Part shown: positions 57,234 through 64,000 of the stretch, one piece after another
Position numbering within the stretch: the first letter of the stretch is position 1
How the letters are laid out: each line of letters begins with the position of its first letter
Assembly (NCBI GenBank): GCA_942486035.1
Contig: CALNXK010000130.1
Span: 1,382,501 to 1,446,500, forward strand
Reading direction: 5' to 3'
DNA: 64,000 bases
From: Porites lobata
Lineage: Eukaryota; Cnidaria; Anthozoa; Scleractinia; Poritidae
Notes under the pieces: model-generated
What the model saw: the letters and a program-made list of their open reading frames with translations, nothing else
Database searches by the model: none
Told to the model about the DNA's origin: nothing
Translations under genes and position numbers: made by a program

Positions 57234-60200
57234 ATGAAGAAAATCAAGCGAGCTTTGTCTTTGAAAGGCAAAGGAACAGATGAAACTCTTTCCGAACTTG
57301 CCGAGCAAATGTCATTTGATGTCAACGGACGAGACACTAATGGTAAGAATGCCATCACAAATGCTACCTCTAGACCTAGCAGCAAATATTTTTAATATCT
57401 GTGTCTAAACTAAAATACACCACTTTAACAGACATCACTTCAATTTATTAAAACTGTAACATTTTACTGGCTGATATTTCCGTGCTACAAACATGAGAAT
57501 TCTATTTTAACAAACAATCTGCTCCACCAGACAACACCATAATTGAGATTTCGATTTTAGATCAATACTGCCGTGTTTATAATATTTAATTCTCTATCTT
57601 TTTTGCAAGAAGCTAGCCGGCAGTGGTCGTTGGTTCGTTTAAAATGCGTAAACAAAACACAAGGTGTAATATTGGTGTGAATACAGGCTCTCACTAGTAT
57701 CATTTCTGCGGCGAATGAAATTGACATTCATGAAGCACGCGCGAGCGCCTTCGTGTTGTATTCGATTTTAATGATTTTACGTTCGACTGTGAAAGCATTT
57801 TGAAACTACGGTATTAGAATGTTTACTGCTTTTCTGGATGCTTGATCAAATAGAGAACTGCAGTTGTTAAATTATCCACTGACCTTGCTGTTGTTTCTTA
57901 AATTTTGGGGAATATTTTGGAACTAGTTAGGGACTGATGAAAGTAGCGCTTCTTTAAGCATTTTCTCGCTCATATATATCTCTAGGGAAAATACCGGTTT
58001 CAATGTTAGTGTTTTCATTAGCCTCTTCGGCTTCATTTGGCATTAACGTAATTTTGTGTCAATATTTGTTAGGCATATCGAGTCACCCTTAATGAAGGTT
58101 CGCGAAAATAATGAAGTCGTGGATTGTAGATCGCTCGAGAAAATCGCAGCTGATTACCCGCAAAGAAAGGTTAAAGTGCAGTTGCCGCTCCAACAAATGT
58201 TGTATGTCACACGAGTATTCACAATGTAACATTAACAGACTAGTCGAAACGTTATATAACATATTTATAAGACACTGTGTGCCAAGATTTCTTTTTCGTT
58301 TAACTGCACAACCGATGAAACAGCCACTGTAATCGTGAGTGAAGAATAAGACAGATCGAATCAAATCGCGTCCATTTCATTGATTCCTTCCCAAAACTCA
58401 AAAACCTTAAAAAAAATGATTATTACATGAAATCAATCGACCGTAGAATAGATGTAATAGGAGTATTTGACATCGAATTTAGATGAAATCTTCTTTAGGT
58501 GAAATTAATAATTTATACTGTGGATTTTTTTAATCTTCACAAAAAGCTCATTCCTTCTAAAATGGTATCTAGTGTGCTTACAGCTTTAAGAGATGAGATA
58601 GTTGATGTTGAATGTTTGTTTTTGTTTTTCTTGTGTATTTAAAAACTGATTTCACTGTCAGTTTTTTATGACAAGTTCATGAAAAATTAATTTCGTAGAT
58701 GGCTGAAAAATAAATGCACAGACAATTTCACTGTGTAGAAATGTAACAATAATAATTAGTGTCACTGAGATCCTCTTGTTTTCCTAAACCATTTTTTTTA
58801 TTTAATTTTTTCGTTATACTGTGTTTACAATTGTCAGTTTTTGAATTGTATTGAATTTTGTTGTAATTTTATTGACTATCAACTTAACATTAGTTAATTT
58901 TTAGAGCATTGCTGGTAGAAAACAGTAATATTTTTTATGAAGAGAATCATAGTAGCATCAAACCATCTTTGTGCAGGTTTGGCAATGGGGCATATCAAAT
59001 TGGAGGTACTCTTCTGTACCGTGTTAATTATTCATTCAAGTCACAAATGTGAAAGGTTTTATTGTCTACTGCTGAGCTATTCATAAGTGTTATGATATTA
59101 GCATAATAAATCAACCTTTTACTTAAGATTTTTTTGTTTATTTGCATAATAAAAGACTTTTTTAAGGTAAAGTCCCCTCGAAGCTTGATATTTGTGAAAC
59201 CGCAAACTTTTTTTTACAAATCGGCCTTCTGTCCACACAAAACTAGTGAATCTGGTCCTTGAAACTGCATTGTTTTGAAACCTCTCCCCAGAGCAGTTTA
59301 GGAGCCCATCCACATGAATCCAGGTTAAAAAATGGGGGTTTCAAAAATGTCTGGATTTGTGTGGACATGGCCTAAGATTGTGTAGGCATAATCATTGAAA
59401 ATATTGAATCTTCTCCAGTTGTCCTTACAGGTTGTTCTCTTTTTTGTTTGTTTTTCTTTTTTAAACATATTTTCACAAAATGAAAGTTGTTATTTTTTTT
59501 TGTGAAGTTTGATGTTAAAGTAGGAAAAATATTTGTTGTAGAATCAAGTCAAAAAAGATAATACTGACAAGAGCTGATTAATATTAGCCCCTGTCCACCC
59601 TAATTATAGTTTTAAAAGTATGCGCTTGTATTGTCATAGAAAACACATCGCATCTACACTACTGTTTTGATGTGTTTTCTACTGTCCACACTAAAATGTT
59701 TGAAAACAATAAAATGCTCTGAAATGTATTAGTGTGGATGGAATACCTAAACTCATCGAAATGTATGCATTTTCAAAAATGCATTAGCGTGGATGGGGCC
59801 TTTGTTTGCAGTTTTTTTCTGCTGGCTGTGTTCTGAAATTCATATATTTTAAGGCACTGATTTTGTTACCCCCATATTCTACATCCCTGACACATATGGC
59901 TGTCCTTTTCAGGTTATGATCACCAAAACGGACCAGCAAAAGTAGAATATGAAACAGAAAATGGTATACATTCCACCCAAGATGATTTTCTTGATGTTCC
60001 CATGAGGAAGCCAAGATCAAAATCAGTATGTTAATTCTAATTTGTCTAAATAAAAAAATGTTATTGTTAGATATCATAACTCTATACTTGCAAATTTAGT
60101 TTTGTGGTGAATTAATTTATTTGTTTGACATTACTGACCTTCCTAAAAATAAAATAATACTTTCTCTTTACAAGAAAAATATATTATTACCCCCAGTGTC

Positions 60201-63200
60201 TCTTGTTTTCCTCAGAGGTAGTGAAATGTCAGTAGGAGTGAGTCATAAGAAATAAATGTCAACTTAAATAAATTACATTTTGAGCAGTACTACACAGGGT
60301 TCTCATTTAGTGCCAACTTGTAACCGGCTGAGAAGACTTAACTTCAAATTTTGAGCACTGCCTACATTTGGGCAAAGAGGGTAAGGCAAGAGACTGACAG
60401 CCTAAACCTTCACTACTAAGCTGCTCACTATTACATCCTATCAGTCGACTTTGAAACTTAATAAGAACCCTGCCACTTTTTCTGGTTTATTTTAGAGACA
60501 TTTATAGTAATCTCCAGCTGACACACTTGCATATTTTGCTCAGGAAATACTGTACTAACTGAAGTGTATTAAGTTGACAGTCTTGACTTTTAAACTCGAT
60601 TCTTACACCTTGAAGCACCAACTTGAACTACTCTAGTTTCAAGTCACAAGAATCAAGTTTTTAGTTCAAGAAATTATTTACTTGTAGTCTCAGGAGTTAC
60701 TAGGGGAATAAAAATTAAGAGAAAGATCTATGACTGTTATAAAAACCACATGTACATAAGGTTTGTGCATGTCCAACTGAAGTTTCCATAGCAAATTCGT
60801 GAAACTGGGGTACAGTGTGCGAGGGAGTCCAGATCTAGATATAATGTGAAAAAATAACTATACAACTGTATTACAATATATTTTTTTTATTGTAGACTAG
60901 CAGTTCCAGTAAAAGACTTTCATTACCAGTTCTTCACTATGGCATGTCACTAAATGATATTTCCATGAAGAAGAGCCCTGCTCATCGGACAAGAAGCTCA
61001 ACAGAGTTTGGTTCATCTAAAAGTCCCCCATACAGCAGTGAACAGCATCTAAGTAGGCGTAGCAGGAGAATGTCACTTGTAAGTGCCTTGTGGTACACTG
61101 TAGTAATTTGCTTTCATTTGTACTCACCGTCCTTTAAGAAAAGTAAAAGTTGGAATTTTTTAAGTTACATGTATATTCACACCCTATAATTACATTGGCT
61201 ATTCTTCACCCATCATGATTTCATCACAATTTTGTTTGATGTTGCATCCTTTAAAAACTGCATTCTGACTTTAATTTTTCAATCGACAGTCTGAACTTGG
61301 ATATGGGAAAATGGAGACATATGTCAAGCTGGATAAACTGGGCGAGGTAAGGAAATAGTCCAGAGGATTGTGTATATCTCTTTGCTACTAACTTATGCAG
61401 GGTTGTCAGAAAGTTTTGAAGTAGATCGGTGAGTTGTCAAAGTAAGCAGCCAGTCCAGGGATATTTTTTTAAAAAATGCCATCCATAAAGAAATGCCAAG
61501 CAGAGAAGCCGGTTGATACTAACCAAGTAGGCGGCGATTTTCGCCAGCAGCCAGCTACTTTTGACAACCCTATTATGATTTTATAGTTAACAGACATTTT
61601 TAAAATAATTTCATATTGGATTTATTTCTGCTAGGGGACATATGCCACAGTATTCAAGGGGAAAAGCAAGTAAGTACAAATGTCCTGCTACCCTGCCAGC
61701 AGAGGTTACAATTTCGCTGTGTGAGCTGGCGTGAAAAAAGTAGCCTCTGCTGACAACCGTTCAATTTTCTATCGCGCATGCGCGAAATTCATCACACGAT
61801 TTTTAGCCAGAATTAATTGTCAGGTCTATTGTCAAATGGCATGTTTTTGCGGGAGGACTCTGGCAGGCGTCTAAACCAGTCAAGAACAGGAAAAAACCCT
61901 TTTTTGAGGATTTTTTCGTCCAGATTTCTGGATGGATTTGAACGGTTGTCGGCAGAAGCTACTTTTCGCCCACCTGCTCACATAGCAAAAATGTAGCCTC
62001 TGCTCGCAGGGTAATGCCCTAAATTTCCTTTGTACCCTGAGGAAAGAAGAAATGGAGAAGCTTAATCAAAATTAACCTGAAATCAATTTGACTTGTAACA
62101 GAAACATCAGGGTAATGTGTACTCAAAATTAATTTCTTTTTATTTTAGACTTACAGATAATTTGGTTGCATTAAAAGAAATTAGACTAGAACACGAGGAA
62201 GGAGCTCCTTGTACAGCGATACGAGAGGGTAATATGTTCTTTTCATGTTTATATTGTCTCAAAAATAATAGCAATCTCTCTCCCCCTCTCTTTTACTTCT
62301 ATGTGTTTATGGTTATTTGTTATTATACCTTACGAATATTGTTTTTTCTTTTCTGGCAGTTTCTCTGTTAAAAGATTTGAAGCATGCAAATATTGTTACT
62401 CTTCACGACATTGTTCACACACCAAAGTCTCTCACACTGGTATTTGAATATCTGGTAAGTGTCATTGCATGTTTATCACTGGTTGTTATGTTGCTACATG
62501 TATAGATGTAATATTATTAAATGTTATTCATCTTGATACTGTTTACTGGGGATTCCTTCCTGCTGTTTGTTGATTTTGATGTTTAGTGCTGTTTGTTTGT
62601 TTGTTTTCTCAGGAAAAAGACCTCAAGCAATATATGGATGACTGTGGCGGAATTATGAGCATGAACAATGTCCGAGTGAGAGCAAACTAAATTTATGTCT
62701 CTATTATTTTTTTTCTGTACATGTAAGGGCATCACTGATTTTAGCAAGGTAACTTATTTATTTCACTTTCATTTCTTGCAGTTATTTCTGTTCCAGTTAC
62801 TAAGAGGACTGCATTATTGTCATAGCAGAAAAGTTCTCCACAGGTAAGCCTAATTAATGTTAGGCTGTTATTATTAAATGTGTATAACTTCATGTACAGT
62901 GTATGTCATCCTCTGGCCCTTCATTAGTAAAGCTTTCCTTAAATGTACTTTATGATGTAAAATGGGTTTACCAGCCAGCATGGGCGTCAAGCTTATCTTT
63001 GGCCTACGATTGAGGGTAAAGCCAAACTTTCCAACCAATTTGGGAGCTGGCCTATTACCTTGCCCTAGCGAACCCTGTTTAATATTATTATTAAAAAATC
63101 TTTGAAAGAAGAGAAGGAACAATTCTGCCAGTTTTCCTCCTTTGCAAGTACTGGCTGAATTCTCATGAGCAGGAAGAGTCGCACTTTGGTGTTGTGTCAG

Positions 63201-63473
63201 TCCATTTATGATCTTGTCTAACCCATACAAATGAAGGCACTTGTCAGATAGACCATATAGGATTCTACTAGGTTTATCCTACCAGTTCTTTCCCCACCCC
63301 CCCCCCCCCCCCCTTCTGTGGAGGCTGTAGATAATTGCCAGTCTTGGTGAATATGCTTTGCTATTGTGCTGTCATCATCAATCCAGATAAAATTGAACTT
63401 TTAATTTGCAGAGATCTTAAACCACAGAATCTGCTCATTAATGATAAAGGAGAATTAAAGTTGGCTGACTTTG
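57234..63473 (+). CDS. CDK17: PCTAIRE cyclin-dependent kinase (CDK16/17/18 type), C-terminus off the right edge
   Basis: Coding exons: 57234-57342, 59913-60025, 60896-61078, 61290-61346, 61635-61669, 62149-62228, 62360-62454, 62613-62675, 62782-62843 and 63412-63473. GT-AG borders and phases agree, giving 286 codons before the edge. The N-terminus MKKIKRALSLKGKG...DETLSELAEQM matches the CDK16-18 start, which fixes the ATG at 57234. The extension ends SRRSRRMSLSE; Ser134 aligns with the PKA site (Ser153) of human CDK16. Kinase motifs: GEGTYATV (153-160), Lys175 in VALKEI, PCTAIRE (186-192), HRDLKPQN (265-272) and DFG (285-287). The family is activated by cyclin Y at membranes and acts in vesicle transport and neuronal or germ-cell functions. 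The activation loop and C-lobe lie beyond position 64000. The choice among CDK16, 17 and 18 is not resolved; a single pro-orthologue is likely in cnidarians. Confidence 0.93.
59578..59800. mobile_element. MITE-like repeat with GTCCACxCTAAT ends, kinase intron 1
   Basis: The left end AGCCCCTGTCCACCCTAAT is mirrored by the right end ATTAGCGTGGATGGGGCC. Internal TGTGTTTTCTA/TAGAAAACACA and TAGTGTGGATGG units repeat. A shorter relative with CCCATCCACATGAATCCAGG and its mirror lies at about 59307-59372. Confidence 0.65.
61399..61571. mobile_element. MITE with AGGGTTGTCA ends, kinase intron 4
   Basis: Ends AGGGTTGTCA and TGACAACCCT are exact inverses. The start GCAGGGTTGTCAG/GCAGGGCTGTCAT also appears at about 47201 and 47421 in CERK introns, so these may be solo ends of the same family. 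Confidence 0.65.
61689..62013. mobile_element. TA-flanked MITE (CCCTGCxAGCAGAGG ends), kinase intron 5
   Basis: The element is 61691-62011. The left end CCCTGCCAGCAGAGGTTACA and the right end TGTAGCCTCTGCTCGCAGGG are near inverses, continuing to GTGTGAGC/GCTCACAT. TA flanks both sides. Internal GTAGCCTCTGCTGACAACCG is mirrored by CGGTTGTCGGCAGAAGCTAC. Confidence 0.8.
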
Positions 63474-63741
63474 GTGAGTACAAGACTTCTAAGTTCTGTC
63501 TTCTATAATTGCCTTGTAAAATTCTTGAATTAAATATGTTTTACATCTTATATGAGTGATGTGAGGCCATCATTGTCATTATTATTGTCATGTTTATCAT
63601 CATCATCGTCATCGCTACAACCTTAGGTCAAAACGCTAGAACAAGATCAGAGTCTTTGTTAATATCCCAACTGTCTAAATGCATGACACATGTCATAGAA
63701 TGGCACTAATTCATGCTCTCTAGTGTTTGTTTTGTTTCATT

Positions 63742-64000
63742 GAGATGTGTGTGGCCAAGTTGTTTGCACCTGGAACTCCGGATCTGGAGGTTCAGGGTTC
63801 AAGCCTCGCCCATCATGTTGTTTCCTTAGACGAGGAACTTTACGCCTCTTTGTTTCTCTTCACCCAGGTGTACAAATGGGTACTGGTGATTTACTGTTGG
63901 GGGGTAACCCTGTGATGGAGTAGCACCCCATACAGGGGGAAGTAGCAATACTCTTAGGCATGCTACATGCTAAGGAAATTGGGACAAGCTCCCACCGTTT
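63742..64000 (+). mobile_element. tRNA-derived SINE, cut by the window edge
   Basis: Box A-like TGTGGCCAAGTTG and box B GGTTCAAGCC lie about 50 bases apart in a tRNA-like head. A body follows with CTCTTCACCCAGGTGTACAA, GGGGGTAACCCTGTGATGG and AGCACCCCATACAGGGGGAA. The body resembles a conserved central SINE domain described in eumetazoans (possibly the Nin-type domain; recalled, not checked). It is in the intron after the DFG exon of the kinase. Confidence 0.7.

Overview
The window reads as eukaryotic, intron-rich animal DNA: short exons, long AT-rich introns with GT-AG junctions, no operons or Shine-Dalgarno sites, and a heavy load of palindromic MITEs, decayed LINE ends and a tRNA-like SINE. 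The gene content and repeat style fit an anthozoan cnidarian such as a stony coral; that placement is inference, since no species-diagnostic sequence could be tested.

Five genes were rebuilt by joining exons with consistent splice phase. Left to right: (1) an ADP-ribosylglycohydrolase, minus strand, five exons (6315 to 422), with the C-terminal exon(s) off the left edge; (2) an LGR-type leucine-rich-repeat GPCR, minus, four exons (15017 to 8639), about 617 aa; (3) a CLN3/battenin-like lysosomal membrane protein, minus, three exons (36168 to 31335), 444 aa, complete; (4) ceramide kinase CERK, minus, eleven exons (50450 to 40282), 540 aa, complete; (5) a PCTAIRE kinase (CDK16/17/18 group), plus, ten coding exons from 57234 to 63473, continuing off the right edge after the DFG motif. 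The genes are functionally unrelated housekeeping or signalling genes. CERK and the CDK are divergently arranged across a repeat-rich 6 kb gap.

The rest is repeat-dominated. The 15.0-31.3 kb and 50.5-56.5 kb intergenic blocks hold no gene I can support. They contain small hairpin MITEs, several with exact 9-bp target duplications; two nested-element structures (23.5-25.4 kb and 54.0-56.2 kb); a roughly 830-bp TTACCCC-type minisatellite with a higher-order period; and LINE remnants. Several MITEs also sit inside the introns of the five genes.

No prokaryote-like system, CRISPR, rRNA gene or clear functional tRNA gene was seen. The most unusual observations are the recurring 9-bp-TSD hairpin MITEs and the three-layer nested insertion.
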